Of a stretch of 64,000 nucleotides of DNA, positions 17,878-27,994 are shown one piece after another. The stretch's first letter is position 1, and every line of letters starts with the position of its first letter. This DNA comes from Streptomyces durmitorensis (lineage in GTDB: Bacteria; Actinomycetota; Actinomycetes; Streptomycetales; Streptomycetaceae): contig NZ_CP097289.1 in NCBI RefSeq assembly GCF_023498005.1, positions 868,001 through 932,000 on the forward strand, given 5' to 3'. The position numbers and the translations under genes are program-made. The notes below the pieces were generated by a model. That model had not been told where the DNA came from. It saw only the letters and a list, made by a program, of their open reading frames with translations, and ran no database searches.

Positions 17878-19112
17878 TGGCAGCGGGTCCCCCGGAGGGC
17901 ACGGTCACGGCGGGAATGATCGAGCGGGTCTTCCGTGCGGAGTACGGGCGCGCGGTGGCCGTCCTGGTCCGCGTCTTCGGCGACATCGACATCGCCGAGG
18001 AAGCGGTCCAGGAGGCGTTCACCACGGCGGTGCAGCGGTGGCCCTCCACCGGTCTGCCGCCGAGCCCCGCGGGCTGGATCATCACCACCGCCCGCAACCG
18101 CGCGATCGACCGCCTCCGCAGGGAGGCGTCCCGCGAGGACCGGCATGCGCAGGCCGCGCTGCTGCACGCCCAGGAGCCACCGGCCGTGGAGGGACCCGTG
18201 CGCGACGACCGGCTGCGTCTGATCTTCACCTGCTGCCACCCGGCGCTCGCCCCCGCGGCGCGGGTGGCCCTCACCCTGCGTCTCCTGGGCGGACTGACCA
18301 CCACGGAGATCGCCCGCGCCTTCCTGGTGCCGGAGCCGACGATGGCCCAGCGGATCGTGCGGGCCAAGGGGAAGATCCGCGACGCGCACATCCCGTACCG
18401 GATCCCCGGCGACGCCGATCTGCCGGAACGGCTTCGCGCGGTCCTCGCCGTCGTCTATCTCGTCTTCAACGAGGGGCACACGGCCAGCGCGGGGGACGCG
18501 CTCGTCCGCGACGACCTCTGCGCGGAGGCCATCCGCCTGGGACGGCTCCTGACCGAGCTGATGCCCGACGAGCCCGAGGCCCTGGGCCTGCTCGCGCTCA
18601 TGCTGCTCTCCGAGTCGCGGCGGGCTGCCAGGACCACCACGGACGGCGGGCTCGTCCTCCTCGCCGACCAGGACCGCGGCCGGTGGGACCGCGCGCTGAT
18701 CGACGAGGGCCAGGCGCTCGTCCGCCGCTGCCTGCGCCGCGGCAGCCCCGGGCCGTACCAGATCCAGGCCGCGATCAACGCCGTGCACAGCGACGCGCCG
18801 ACCGCGTCCGCCACGGACTGGGGCCAGATCCTCCAGCTGTACGACCAGCTCCTTGCCGTGGCCCCGAGCCCGGTCGCGGCCCTCAACCGCGCGGTGGCGG
18901 TGGCCGAGGTCAAGGGGCCCGCCGCAGCGTTGCCCCTGGTCGACGAGCTGGCTCTCGACAGCTACCACGTGTTCCACGCCATCCGCGCGGACCTGCTGCG
19001 ACGCCTCGGCCGCACCGATGAGGCGGCACGCGCGTACGACGCCGCACTGGCCCGCACCGAGAACGCCGCCGAGCGGGCCTTCCTGCTCGGCCGCCGTCAG
19101 GAGGAGAGATGA
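17877..19112 (+). CDS. ECF42-group RNA polymerase sigma factor with TPR-like C-terminal extension
   Basis: This 411-residue sigma factor has region 2 at about 15-85 ([36 protein letters not shown]), region 4 at about 110-165 ([31 protein letters not shown]) and a long helical extension (about 185-400) with [20 protein letters not shown] and TPR-like pairs. ECF42 factors have no classical anti-sigma factor; the extension is required for activity. GTG at 17877 overlaps the DGPF stop; ATG at 17916 is an alternative. It overlaps the acetyltransferase gene by ATGA. The same 412-codon architecture recurs at 28408. Confidence 0.88.
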   Translation: MAAGPPEGTVTAGMIERVFRAEYGRAVAVLVRVFGDIDIAEEAVQEAFTTAVQRWPSTGLPPSPAGWIITTARNRAIDRLRREASREDRHAQAALLHAQEPPAVEGPVRDDRLRLIFTCCHPALAPAARVALTLRLLGGLTTTEIARAFLVPEPTMAQRIVRAKGKIRDAHIPYRIPGDADLPERLRAVLAVVYLVFNEGHTASAGDALVRDDLCAEAIRLGRLLTELMPDEPEALGLLALMLLSESRRAARTTTDGGLVLLADQDRGRWDRALIDEGQALVRRCLRRGSPGPYQIQAAINAVHSDAPTASATDWGQILQLYDQLLAVAPSPVAALNRAVAVAEVKGPAAALPLVDELALDSYHVFHAIRADLLRRLGRTDEAARAYDAALARTENAAERAFLLGRRQEER

Positions 19113-19663
19113 GGGAGTCGTCCTTGACCGCGCTCCACGCCCAGGAGATCCACACCGCCCGCCTCGTCCTCGTACCTCTGAAGGTCGAGCACGCGGACGA
19201 GATGGCCGATGTGCTCGCCGACCCCGCCCTGCACACCTTCATCGGCGGATCCCCGGACGATCCACAGGCCCTGCGCGCCCGCTACCTGCGGATGACCGCG
19301 GGCTCCCCCGACCCGGCGGTCTCCTGGTGCAACTGGGTGCTGCGGCTGCGCGACGAGGACTGCCTGGCCGGGACGGTGCAGGCCACGGTCGGCCCCACCG
19401 CCGACGGCAGCGACCGCGGCGGCGCGCTGGTCGCGGAGATCGCCTGGGTCGTGGGAACCCCCTGGCAGGGGCGGGGCATCGCGGCCGAGGCTGCCCGCGG
19501 CCTCGTCGGCTGGCTCGCGGGGCAGCGGGCCGTGCGCTGCGTCGTCGCCCATGTCCACCCGGACCACCTGGCTTCGGCCGCCGTCGCCACCGCCGCGGGT
19601 CTCTCCCCCACGGACGAGTGGCAGGACGGCGAGGTCAAGTGGCAGCGGACGATGGAGCGTTGA
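19109..19663 (+). CDS. GNAT-family N-acetyltransferase
   Basis: This 184-residue protein of the RimJ/RimL-like GNAT class has the acetyl-CoA-binding signature [16 protein letters not shown] (Q/R-x-x-G-x-G/A) and the terminal [16 protein letters not shown] helix. The first residues [16 protein letters not shown] match the class's substrate-side start. It overlaps the ECF42 sigma gene by ATGA (19109-19112), so it is probably the third gene of the DGPF-sigma operon. Substrate unknown. Confidence 0.85.
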   Translation: MRESSLTALHAQEIHTARLVLVPLKVEHADEMADVLADPALHTFIGGSPDDPQALRARYLRMTAGSPDPAVSWCNWVLRLRDEDCLAGTVQATVGPTADGSDRGGALVAEIAWVVGTPWQGRGIAAEAARGLVGWLAGQRAVRCVVAHVHPDHLASAAVATAAGLSPTDEWQDGEVKWQRTMER

Positions 19664-19688
19664 GCGAAGCCGGCCGACGATGTCCCGC

Positions 19689-20921
19689 TCAGCGTCGGCC
19701 GCGGAACGTACGACGCAGGTCGCCCACCCAGCCCTCGGGGATCTCCCACGGGATGAAGTGACCGCCGCTCTCGTGCGCGGCGAGGTTGACGTGGTGGTAC
19801 CAGTCGGCACGGTCACCGGCGAGCCAGCTCTGGATCCGCTGCTCGGTGGTGGTGACTCCGGGCGGGTTCTCGTGGCCGACGAACGTGAGTCCGGTGGGGG
19901 CCTCGATGGCAGGCCGGCGGTCGTGGGAGGGCGTCCAGGGGTAGCGGTTGGCGTTCGCGTAGTAGCGCACCGACGTTCCGATGGCGTTGTTCACCCAGAA
20001 GATCATGGCGTGCGTGAGCAGATCGTCCTTGGAGAAGACGCTCTCCACATCGCCCCGGTTGTCGCTCCACTTGTCCCAGCGCTCCAGGATCCAGGCGAGC
20101 AGCCCGACCGGTGAGTCGCTGAGCCCGTAGGACAGGGTGCTGGGGCCGAGGACGTGCACGGCCAGATGAGCGGCGAACCGCCTTTCCAGGGACAGGAGTT
20201 GACGGTGCGCGGGCTCGGGAAGACCCTCCGGGATCGGCTGTCCGCCGCTGAGGTCCCAGCCCCGGTCGCCGTTGAACATGGTGAGCTTCTGGCCGGAGCC
20301 GATGTGGATGCCGTACAGCTCGTCGGCGTACTTGTGGCCGAGCTGACCGGTGACGAGGGCGCCGATGTCACATCCCGCGGCGGCGTACTTCTCGTGGCCG
20401 AGCGTGTCGGTCATCAAGGTGTGCCAGAGGTCGGCGACCTTCCAGAAGTTCATGTCGGGGTGGTCCGGCAGCGGCGTGGAGAAACCGAAGCCGGGCAGGG
20501 AGGGGACGATGACGTCGAAGGCGTCCGCCGGGTCGCCGCCGAACGCGGCGGGGTCGGCGAGCGGATCGACGACCTTGGACCAGTGCCAGAAGGTCCAGGG
20601 CCAGCCGTGCGTGAGGACGAGCGGAGTGGGGGCGGGGCCGACGCCGGGCCTGCGCATGAAATGCACCGGCACGCCGTCGACGCTCACCCGGTAGTGCTCA
20701 TAGGAGTTGACGGCCGCTTCGGCCTTGCGCCAGTCGTAGTGATGGAGCCAGTACTCCGCCAACTCCTGGAGGTAGCCGCGGCGGACGCCGTAGTACCCGT
20801 CGTCGTTGCCCACGTCGTCGGGCCACCGCGTCAGCCGCAGCCGCGCCCGGAGGTCGTCGAGCACCGCGTCGGGGACGTGGATGGGCTCGGGAGTCAACGG
20901 GAAGCGCGCTGCGGCTGACAT
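19689..20921 (-). CDS. epoxide hydrolase (EHN-type alpha/beta hydrolase)
   Basis: This 410-residue protein has the EHN N-terminal domain (about 8-115: PEPIHVPDAVLDDL, WRKAEAAVNSY) and then an alpha/beta-hydrolase core with HGWPW (oxyanion loop), LPGFGFS and the nucleophile elbow with Asp185 (GCDIGA). The late catalytic His lies in AAHESGGHF. These residues fit hydrolysis of an epoxide through an Asp ester. It lies 29 bp downstream of the TauD-family gene on the same strand, so the two are probably one transcript. Confidence 0.88.
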   Translation of the reverse strand: MSAAARFPLTPEPIHVPDAVLDDLRARLRLTRWPDDVGNDDGYYGVRRGYLQELAEYWLHHYDWRKAEAAVNSYEHYRVSVDGVPVHFMRRPGVGPAPTPLVLTHGWPWTFWHWSKVVDPLADPAAFGGDPADAFDVIVPSLPGFGFSTPLPDHPDMNFWKVADLWHTLMTDTLGHEKYAAAGCDIGALVTGQLGHKYADELYGIHIGSGQKLTMFNGDRGWDLSGGQPIPEGLPEPAHRQLLSLERRFAAHLAVHVLGPSTLSYGLSDSPVGLLAWILERWDKWSDNRGDVESVFSKDDLLTHAMIFWVNNAIGTSVRYYANANRYPWTPSHDRRPAIEAPTGLTFVGHENPPGVTTTEQRIQSWLAGDRADWYHHVNLAAHESGGHFIPWEIPEGWVGDLRRTFRGRR

Positions 20922-20950
20922 CAGGAATCGGGTTCCTTCCGAGGGCGGGG

Positions 20951-21910
20951 TCAGTACGGGCGGTCGCCCGCGATCGCGACACGTTCGGCCACGCGACGGT
21001 GCGGGGCGTAGTCGTCGACCGCGTAGTGCTGGGTGGAGCGGTTGTCCCAGAAGGCGACGTCACCGGCCTGCCAGTGGAACCGCACCTGGTACTCGGGGAC
21101 CTGCGCCTGTCGCACCAGATAGCTCAGCAGCCGGTCGCTCTCCGCGCGCTCCATGCCCACGATGTGCGTGGTGAAGGAGGTGTTCACGAAGAGCATCCGC
21201 CGCCCGGTCTCCGGGTGCCTGCGCACCACGGGGTGCGTGACCGGCGGGAACTGCTCCTGGAGCGGGATCAGCTTCTCGGGCCCGTAGAAGCGGACGAAGC
21301 CGGGGATGAAGTCGTGCACGGCCTGGGCCCCTTCGATGCGCGCCTTCACCTCGTCGGGCAGGTTGTCGTACGCGGCCGCCATGTCCGCCCACATGGTGTC
21401 GCCGCCCACCGGCGGGACCTCACGCAGCTGGAGGACGGCGCCGAGCGCGGGACGCTCGCGGAAGGTGACGTCGGCGTGCCAGACGTTCTCGTACGTGGGG
21501 GTGGCGCTGCCGCCCTTGTCGAACCGGACGACGTCGTCGGCCGAGCCGCGCGCGAGCAGCGGATTGGTCTCCAGGTCGCCCCAGTTGAGGGCGAAGGCGC
21601 GCTGCTGCTCGGAGGTGATCCCCGCCCCCCGGAAGAAGAGCACCTTCCACTCCAGGAGAGCGCGGTTCAGCTCCTCGCGCAGCGCGGGGGTGAGCGGCTT
21701 CGCGAGGTCGACGCCGCGGATCTCGGCGCCGATGAGGCGGCCCTGGGGGACGACGTCGATCAGGTCGTAGGGGCGCTCCTCCCAGCCTTCGGGTACGCGG
21801 CGCAGGGTGCGGCGGCCTTCGTACATGCCGTCGGCGGGGACGCGGGCGTCACGCAGCGTGGGCGGGACGGCAGGAGCAGCGGAGGAGACGGCAGGGGAAA
21901 CCACAGCCAT
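20951..21910 (-). CDS. TauD/TfdA-family Fe(II)/2-oxoglutarate dioxygenase
   Basis: This 319-residue non-haem iron oxygenase shows the HxD iron motif in VWHADVTF, the distal His in RSTQHYAV and the 2-oxoglutarate-binding Arg near PHRRVAER. The N-terminal 35 residues are Ala/Pro-rich and probably dispensable. Members hydroxylate taurine, alkyl sulfates, herbicides or specialised metabolites; the substrate is open. An AAGGATC ribosome binding site precedes the ATG at 21910. The downstream epoxide hydrolase suggests joint catabolism of one compound. Confidence 0.85.
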   Translation of the reverse strand: MAVVSPAVSSAAPAVPPTLRDARVPADGMYEGRRTLRRVPEGWEERPYDLIDVVPQGRLIGAEIRGVDLAKPLTPALREELNRALLEWKVLFFRGAGITSEQQRAFALNWGDLETNPLLARGSADDVVRFDKGGSATPTYENVWHADVTFRERPALGAVLQLREVPPVGGDTMWADMAAAYDNLPDEVKARIEGAQAVHDFIPGFVRFYGPEKLIPLQEQFPPVTHPVVRRHPETGRRMLFVNTSFTTHIVGMERAESDRLLSYLVRQAQVPEYQVRFHWQAGDVAFWDNRSTQHYAVDDYAPHRRVAERVAIAGDRPY

Positions 21911-22063
21911 GGTGATCCTTCAGTGGTGAGTGAACGGGTGGCGGTACGGAGACGGATCCCCGGACAGCTAGCGACCCGATCGCTCGCACCCGCGCCGCCA
22001 CGGAACCCCGAAGGTCCTCACGGCGGCGGTCAGGTGCTGGATCATGCACGCCATTGTGTATGG

Positions 22064-22912
22064 CTATGCCTTGCGGAGCAAACCCCCGTACTCGTAGATC
22101 CCCTTGCTCTGCTCGGTGGCGCCCAGGTAGGGGGCCAGATCGTCGTGGACCGGGGCGAGCGGGGGCTGGTCGGCGTCCGGGCGCCAGTCGACGAGGTTCA
22201 CCAGGCCGGGCTCGACCGGCTCCAGGCCGTCGAGAAGCGCGTCGAGCTCGGCGGGGGTGCGGGTCTGCCAGGGGACGCCGCCGCCGGAGATGTGCGCGCT
22301 CATCGCGGCGCCGCGGTGCGGGTCGTCGGCGACGACCTGCGAGAGGCCCAGGTAGCTGCCGGGGGCCGCGCGGTCCATGATCGTGCGCAGCACGCGGCGG
22401 GGGTTGTCGGCGTCGGTGAGGTGGTGCACCACCGACAGGAAGAGCACCGCGACCGGCTCGTCGAAGTCGATGAGGCGCGTCACGTCCGGGTTGCCGAGGA
22501 CGGCGTCCTGGTCGCGCATGTCGCCGTGGATGACCGTGGTGGTGGAGTCGTCGGCGAGCAGCGCCCTGCCGTGCGCGAGGACGATCGGGTCGATGTCCAC
22601 GTAGACGACGCGGGTGTCGGGTGCGAAGCGCTTGGCGACCTGGTGGACGTTGTCGTCGGTGGGCAGGCCGCAGCCCATGTCGATGAACTGGCGGATCCCG
22701 GCCCGGGTCAGATGGCGCACGACGCGGAAGAGGAACTCGCGATTCTGCCGGGCGATGTCGACGCACTCGGGGAAGTCGGGCAGCGTCTGCAGCAGGAAGT
22801 CGCGGTCGACCGCGTAGTTGTCCTTGCCGCCGAGCATCCAGCCGTAGGCGCGCGCCGACGTCGGCACGTCGAAGGGTATGGATGTGATCTCGGTCTGCTC
22901 GTCTGCGGCCAC
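22064..22912 (-). CDS. DUF574-type SAM-dependent methyltransferase
   Basis: This 282-residue protein of the actinobacterial DUF574/Methyltransf_19 family has the signature SARAYGWMLGGKDNYAVDR, a modified motif I (FIDMGCGLPTDDNVHQVA), the acidic strand VVYVDIDP and FLSVVHHL. Streptomycetes encode many paralogs; their substrates are mostly unknown. It is divergent from lipoamide dehydrogenase. The 153 bp between its stop and the TauD gene start show no further gene. Confidence 0.88.
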   Translation of the reverse strand: MAADEQTEITSIPFDVPTSARAYGWMLGGKDNYAVDRDFLLQTLPDFPECVDIARQNREFLFRVVRHLTRAGIRQFIDMGCGLPTDDNVHQVAKRFAPDTRVVYVDIDPIVLAHGRALLADDSTTTVIHGDMRDQDAVLGNPDVTRLIDFDEPVAVLFLSVVHHLTDADNPRRVLRTIMDRAAPGSYLGLSQVVADDPHRGAAMSAHISGGGVPWQTRTPAELDALLDGLEPVEPGLVNLVDWRPDADQPPLAPVHDDLAPYLGATEQSKGIYEYGGLLRKA

Positions 22913-23166
22913 AGCGCGTTCTCCACCTCTCCCGGAGGGAACATGGGTTTCTGCTCCGTCGCGGCGACACTATCCCGTGGCCCACGGCCGAGTGAACCGG
23001 GTACCGATCATCAACGGGCATACCCACAGCGGTGGTTGAGGACATGGACCGGGACGCAGGGCATGACATCGGACACCCGCGCGCCCGCGAGGCGGCCGGA
23101 TGCCGCATGATCGGACGTGCGCGCATCACGTACCACCGGATACGTACCACCAGAGAGGACCTCCCC

Positions 23167-24570
23167 ATGGAAGACCGCTTCGACGTCGTCGTGCTCGGAG
23201 CAGGACCCGGCGGCTATGTGGCCGCCATCCGCGCCGCCCAGCTGGGCAAGCGGGTAGCGGTCGTCGAGGAGAAGTACTGGGGAGGTGTCTGCCTCAACGT
23301 CGGCTGCATCCCGACCAAGGCGCTGCTGCGCAACGCCGAGCTGGCCCATCTGTTCACGCACGAGCAGAAGACGTACGGCATCAAGGTCGACGGGAACGTG
23401 TCCTTCGACTACGGCGAGGCGTTCAACCGCAGCCGCACCGTCGCGGACGGCCGCGTCAAGGGCGTCCACTTCCTGATGAAGAAGAACAAGATCACGGAGT
23501 TCGACGGGCGGGGCACGTTCCTCGACGCGAACACGCTCCAGGTCGCCAAGTCGGACGGCACCACGGACACGATCACGTTTGAGAACTGCATCATCGCCAC
23601 GGGCGCGACGCCGAAGCTGCTGCCCGGCACGCGGCGCTCCGAGCGCGTCGTGACGTACGAGGAGCAGATCCTCGCCGACAGCGTGCCGGAGTCGATCGTC
23701 ATCGCGGGCGCCGGCGCCATCGGCATCGAGTTCGCCTATGTCCTGCACAACTACGGCGTGAAGGTCACGATCGTCGAGTTCCTCGACCGCATCGCGCCCC
23801 TGGAGGACGCGGACGTCTCGACGGAGCTGGCCAAGCAGTACCGCAAGCTCGGCATCGACGTGAAGACCTCCACCCGCGTCGAGTCGATCGACGAGTCGGG
23901 CCCCAAGGTCAAGGTCACGGTGACGGGCAAGGACGGCAAGCAGGAGGTCCTGGAGGCGGACAAGGTCCTGCAGGCCATCGGCTTCGCGCCGAACGTCACG
24001 GGCTTCGGCCTGGAGGCGACCGGCGTGGCGGTGACCGAGCGCGGCGCCATCGACATCGACGGGCACGGCCGGACGAACGTGCCGCACATCTACGCCATCG
24101 GTGACGTCACCGCGAAGCTGATGCTCGCGCACACCGCCGAGTCCATGGGTGTCGTGGCCGCCGAGACGATCGCGGGCGCCGAGACGATGGAACTCGACTA
24201 CCCGATGATCCCGCGGGCCACCTACTCCCAGCCGCAGATCGCCAGCTTCGGCTGGACGGAGGCGCAGGCGAAGGAGAAGGGCTTCGACGTCAAGGTCGCC
24301 AAGTTCCCGTTCATGGCGAACGGCAAGGCGCACGGCCTCGGCGACACCGTCGGCTTCGTCAAGATCATCAGCGACGCGCGGTACGGCGAGATCATCGGCG
24401 CCCACCTGATCGGCCCGGACGTCACGGAGCTGCTTCCCGAGCTGACCCTGGCCCAGCAGTGGGACCTGACGGTGCACGAGGTCGCGCGCAACGTCCACGC
24501 GCACCCCACGCTCGGCGAGGCGGTCAAGGAAGCGGTGCACGGCCTGGCCGGACACATGATCAACTTCTGA
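23167..24570 (+). CDS. lpdA: dihydrolipoyl dehydrogenase (E3)
   Basis: This 467-residue flavoprotein disulfide reductase has an N-terminal FAD GxGxxG ([13 protein letters not shown]), the redox disulfide in [13 protein letters not shown], the NAD-binding [10 protein letters not shown] and the C-terminal His-Glu motif HAHPTLGE. It reoxidises dihydrolipoamide in 2-oxoacid dehydrogenase or glycine-cleavage complexes. Start: ATG at 23167 follows GAGAGGA and is where the family begins. It stands alone, as often in Streptomyces. Confidence 0.95.
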   Translation: MEDRFDVVVLGAGPGGYVAAIRAAQLGKRVAVVEEKYWGGVCLNVGCIPTKALLRNAELAHLFTHEQKTYGIKVDGNVSFDYGEAFNRSRTVADGRVKGVHFLMKKNKITEFDGRGTFLDANTLQVAKSDGTTDTITFENCIIATGATPKLLPGTRRSERVVTYEEQILADSVPESIVIAGAGAIGIEFAYVLHNYGVKVTIVEFLDRIAPLEDADVSTELAKQYRKLGIDVKTSTRVESIDESGPKVKVTVTGKDGKQEVLEADKVLQAIGFAPNVTGFGLEATGVAVTERGAIDIDGHGRTNVPHIYAIGDVTAKLMLAHTAESMGVVAAETIAGAETMELDYPMIPRATYSQPQIASFGWTEAQAKEKGFDVKVAKFPFMANGKAHGLGDTVGFVKIISDARYGEIIGAHLIGPDVTELLPELTLAQQWDLTVHEVARNVHAHPTLGEAVKEAVHGLAGHMINF

Positions 24571-24616
24571 CGGCAGCCGGGCACGTACGGGCGGGGCCCC
24601 TGGAGCGGGCCTCCCC

Positions 24617-24685
24617 GGGCCCTCCGGGCGCGCCCCCTTGGGCCTCCTGGGCGCGCCCCCTCGGGCCTCCCGGGCGCGCCCCGCC
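24617..24685. repeat. three 23-bp tandem repeats, each with a GGGCGCGCCC palindrome
   Basis: Units at 24617-24639, 24640-24662 and 24663-24685 have an exact 23-bp period and differ at a few bases. Each contains the palindrome GGGCGCGCCC. They lie between lpdA and the MMPL gene, 98 bp before its start. They may act as a terminator for lpdA or as a multi-site operator. Confidence 0.85.
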
Positions 24686-24782
24686 GTTGCGCCGAACGGC
24701 TCAAGTGGCGGGGCCGCCCGGTCCGGAAGATCCTTGGTCAGAACGCATCGCTACGCCTCGGGGGCGAGGGAGAGGCAGCAGC

Positions 24783-26960
24783 ATGTTCTCTGGCCTGGGC
24801 CGATTCGTGGTCCGTCGCCCGTGGTGGATCATCCTGGCGTGGGTCGTGGCGGCCGGCGCCGTGATCTCCCTGGCGCCGAAACTCACCTCAAGCAGCGACG
24901 AGGCAAGCTTCCTGCCGGACCATTACGAGTCCATCCGCGCGGCGGACGTGCAGGAAGCGGAGTTCCCCAAACAGCAGAACGTCGGCGCGATCATCGTCTT
25001 CCAGCGCTCCGACGGCGGAAAGCTGACGGCCGCCGACTCCGCGGACGTCGCCCGCATCTCCAAGGATCTCCAGGCCAAGAAGATCCCCGAGGTGCAGGCG
25101 GTCGTGCCAGGCGCGGTCTCGCCGAACAAGCTGGTGCAGACGTCGGTCGTCGCGATGCCGAAGATCACCAACCCCGAGGACACCGCACAGCAGGACGCGG
25201 TCGAAGACCTGCGGTCCGATCTCAAGCCCGAGCTGAAGGGCACGGACCTGTCCGCCGGGATCACCGGCTCCGCCGCGCAGGCGCTCGACGAGAGCGACGC
25301 GTCGGAGCGGGCGGGACTGCTCGTCGGGGTCGGCACGATCGTGATCATCATCGTGCTGCTCCTGGTGATCTTCCGGAGCCCGATCATCGCGCTGCTGCCC
25401 GTCGTCCTGATCGGCCTCATCTCGCCGATGGCGACCGGTCTGATCGCCTCCGCGAACAAGGCCTTCGACATGAAGGCCGACTCCTCCATCCAGGAACTCC
25501 TCACCGTCGTCCTGTTCGGCGTCGGCACGGACTACATCCTGTTCCTGCTCTTCCGCTACCGAGAGGCGTTGCGGGCGGGCGAGGATCCCAAGGGCGGCAT
25601 GGTGCATGCCGTCGAGCGGGTCGGCGAGGCGATCACCTCGGCGGCGGGCGCCGTCATCGTCGCGTTCGCCGCGCTCACGCTCTCCTCGCTCGGGATGCTG
25701 CGGTCGATGGGCCCGGCCCTGGCGATCGCGGTCTTCGTGACGCTGCTCGCCGGGCTCACGCTGGTCCCCGCCGTCGTCTCGCTGCTCGGCACGAAGGTGT
25801 TCTGGCCCTCCAAGTCGTGGCAGCGGGAGCCGCAGGGCACCGGATTCGCGCGGCTCGGCAAGGCCATCGCCCGCAAGCCCGCCGTCTGGGCCCTGGTGTC
25901 GGCGCTGTTCATGGGCGCGCTCACGCTCGGCGCCCTCGGATACCGGGCCAACTTCGACCTGGCGGGATCCTCGCTGCCCAAGGACAAGGAGTCCATGGTC
26001 GCCCTGAAGGATCTCCAGAAGGGCTTCCCCGCGGGCACCACCGACCCGACCTTCGTCTACCTCACGTCGACGGACGACGGACCGCTCCCCGCGGCGCGCA
26101 CCGCCGCCTTCCGGGGACAGCTGGACGACATCCAGGGCGTGGGCGAGGTCTCCGCTCCCCGTCTGAGCACGGACCGCTCCACGGCGTCGTTCTCCGTGGT
26201 GCTCTCGGACCCGCCCGCGTCCGACAAGGCCCTGGAGACCGTCAAGGACCGCCTGCGCCCGACCGCCCACGAGGACGCCCCGCCCGGCACCGAGGCACTC
26301 GTCGGCGGGACGACGGCGGTGTACGTCGACATCAACAAGGCGGTGGACCGCGACTACTCGGTGGTCTTCCCGGTGGCGGCGCTGGCCATCATGGTCATCC
26401 TCGGCCTGCTGCTGCGGAGCCTGGTGGCGCCCTGGTACCTGATGCTGTCCGTCGCCCTCGGCTTCGGCGCGACCCTGGGCGCGACCTCGCTGCTGTTCCA
26501 ACAGATCGGCAGCCAGCCGGGGTTGATGTTCATGCTGCCGGTGATCATGTATCTGTTCGTGGTCGCACTCGGCACGGACTACAACATCCTGATGGTGTCG
26601 CGCCTGCGCGAGGAGGCCCGCGAGGGCCGTACCCCGCACGACGCGGCCGGCACGGCGGTGCGCCACTCGGGCCCGACGATCGGCTCGGCGGGCGTGATCC
26701 TTGCGGGCACGTTCGCGACACTGATGCTCGCGGGCAACTCGACGCTCTCCCAGATGGGCTTCTCCCTCTCCTTCGGCATCCTCATCGCCGCCTTCGTCAT
26801 GGCGATGATCTTCACGCCCGCGCTGACGGCCCTCATCGGGCACGCGGCGTGGTGGCCGGGCCACGGGGACCAGAAGCGCAACGGCGGCGGCACGCGCCAC
26901 GGCGAGGGCGAAAGGCCGGACGTGGACGGCGAGTCGGATGCGGACGGAGTGCGCCCCTAA
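24783..26960 (+). CDS. MMPL-family RND transporter
   Basis: This 725-residue RND-superfamily transporter has two repeats of one TM helix, a large extracytoplasmic loop and five or six TM helices. The family's proton-relay motifs are visible as GVGTDYILFLLFRYRE in the first half and GTDYNILMVSRLREEA in the second. Actinobacterial MMPL proteins export lipids or hydrophobic metabolites. The ATG at 24783 starts the first amphipathic segment (FSGLGRFVVRRPWW). The tail is charged and disordered. There is no adjacent regulator, so the cargo is unassigned. Confidence 0.9.
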   Translation: MFSGLGRFVVRRPWWIILAWVVAAGAVISLAPKLTSSSDEASFLPDHYESIRAADVQEAEFPKQQNVGAIIVFQRSDGGKLTAADSADVARISKDLQAKKIPEVQAVVPGAVSPNKLVQTSVVAMPKITNPEDTAQQDAVEDLRSDLKPELKGTDLSAGITGSAAQALDESDASERAGLLVGVGTIVIIIVLLLVIFRSPIIALLPVVLIGLISPMATGLIASANKAFDMKADSSIQELLTVVLFGVGTDYILFLLFRYREALRAGEDPKGGMVHAVERVGEAITSAAGAVIVAFAALTLSSLGMLRSMGPALAIAVFVTLLAGLTLVPAVVSLLGTKVFWPSKSWQREPQGTGFARLGKAIARKPAVWALVSALFMGALTLGALGYRANFDLAGSSLPKDKESMVALKDLQKGFPAGTTDPTFVYLTSTDDGPLPAARTAAFRGQLDDIQGVGEVSAPRLSTDRSTASFSVVLSDPPASDKALETVKDRLRPTAHEDAPPGTEALVGGTTAVYVDINKAVDRDYSVVFPVAALAIMVILGLLLRSLVAPWYLMLSVALGFGATLGATSLLFQQIGSQPGLMFMLPVIMYLFVVALGTDYNILMVSRLREEAREGRTPHDAAGTAVRHSGPTIGSAGVILAGTFATLMLAGNSTLSQMGFSLSFGILIAAFVMAMIFTPALTALIGHAAWWPGHGDQKRNGGGTRHGEGERPDVDGESDADGVRP

Positions 26961-26988
26961 TCCCCTAGTCGCTTAGTCGCCTGGCCGC

Positions 26989-27795
26989 CTAGTCGCCCTT
27001 GCCGTACGCCGCGGAGAGCGCCTGCGCGTCCGCGTACGAGGGCATGCCGTCCGGCACGGCGAGGCCCTCGGCGATCGAGCGCGCCGCCTCGACGGCTCCG
27101 TGCAGGGCGGCACGGAAGAGCAGCGAGCCGCTGCTCACGCGGCGCACGCCGAGCTCCGCCAGACGCCGGTAGGTGAGGGCGCCGGACGCGAAGAGGATGT
27201 TCAGCGGGGGGCCGGCCATCCCCGCGACAAGACCTGCGATGACCTTCTCGTCCTGGAGCCCGGGGACGAACAGGCCGTCGGCGCCCGCCTGCCGGTAGGC
27301 GTCGGCCCGGCGCTCGGTCTCCCCTTGTCCCCCGGCGTGCAGCCAGTAGGTGTCCGTGCGCGCGTTGACGAAGAGATCCGGCGCCGTCTCCTTGACGGCG
27401 CGGATCAGCTCGCACTGCGAGGCCGTGTCGGCCAGCGTCCCGTCCGGGCGCCCGTCCTCGATGTTCACGCCCACGACACCCGCCCCGACCAGTTCCGCGG
27501 CGAGGGCCGCGACCTCCTGGGGCCGCTCGCCGAAGCCGCCCTCGATGTCCACGGTGATCAGCGCGGGCAGCCGGGCCAGGCCGCGGGCCAGGTGCAGGGT
27601 CTCCTCCCGTGTGCCGCCCATGGCGTCCGCCTTGCCCGCGGCCGCCGCCACGCCGAGGCTGGTCGTGCCGATCGCCGGGAAGCCGCCGTGGGCGAGCGCG
27701 GCGGCGGAGGCGTGGTCCCAGGCGTTGGGCAGCAGCAGGGGTGCGCCGGTGCGGTGCAGGGCGCGGAACTGGTCGGCTCGCTGTGCGTACGTCAT
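26989..27795 (-). CDS. isocitrate lyase/PEP mutase-family enzyme
   Basis: This 268-residue TIM-barrel protein has LLPNAWDHASAAALAHGGF at the start, the metal-binding VDIEGGFGE and GVNIEDG (replacing the KKCGH loop of true isocitrate lyase), FVNARTDTYW and PLNILFASG. The family includes phosphonopyruvate hydrolase, 2-methylisocitrate lyase and PEP mutase; the exact reaction is not readable. The ATG at 27795 matches the usual N-terminus. It is divergent from the second DGPF gene. Confidence 0.85.
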   Translation of the reverse strand: MTYAQRADQFRALHRTGAPLLLPNAWDHASAAALAHGGFPAIGTTSLGVAAAAGKADAMGGTREETLHLARGLARLPALITVDIEGGFGERPQEVAALAAELVGAGVVGVNIEDGRPDGTLADTASQCELIRAVKETAPDLFVNARTDTYWLHAGGQGETERRADAYRQAGADGLFVPGLQDEKVIAGLVAGMAGPPLNILFASGALTYRRLAELGVRRVSSGSLLFRAALHGAVEAARSIAEGLAVPDGMPSYADAQALSAAYGKGD

Positions 27796-27910
27796 GCGCG
27801 GACCGTAGCTGCGCGTCGATTCGGCGACCACCGAAACGTCCTGGTGGGCGAGGGGTGGGGCGGCGGCCGGGCAGGCCTTCCGACAGGGCGGGAAAATTGT
27901 TCCGGCGTAA

Positions 27911-27940
27911 TGTCGAGAACGGGTCGTCCGCTCCGACGTC
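27911..27940 (+). promoter_or_regulatory. predicted ECF42-type promoter of the second DGPF/sigma operon
   Basis: TGTCGA (27911-27916), 17 bases, then CGACGTC (27934-27940), ending 54 bp before the DGPF start codon. The layout matches the element at 17439-17468, where TGTCGA lies 88 bp before the ATG (84 bp here). Confidence 0.65.
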
Positions 27941-27994
27941 CCCTGTGAGAGTTGCCCACAAGGGGTGACCACCGCACAGCGGAGGAGCGACATC

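Noticed and set aside
24888..26900. 670-codon antisense and 776-codon parallel frames over the MMPL gene
   Set aside because: Composition is Arg/Gly/Asp-rich and no motif appears; the MMPL frame explains the region.
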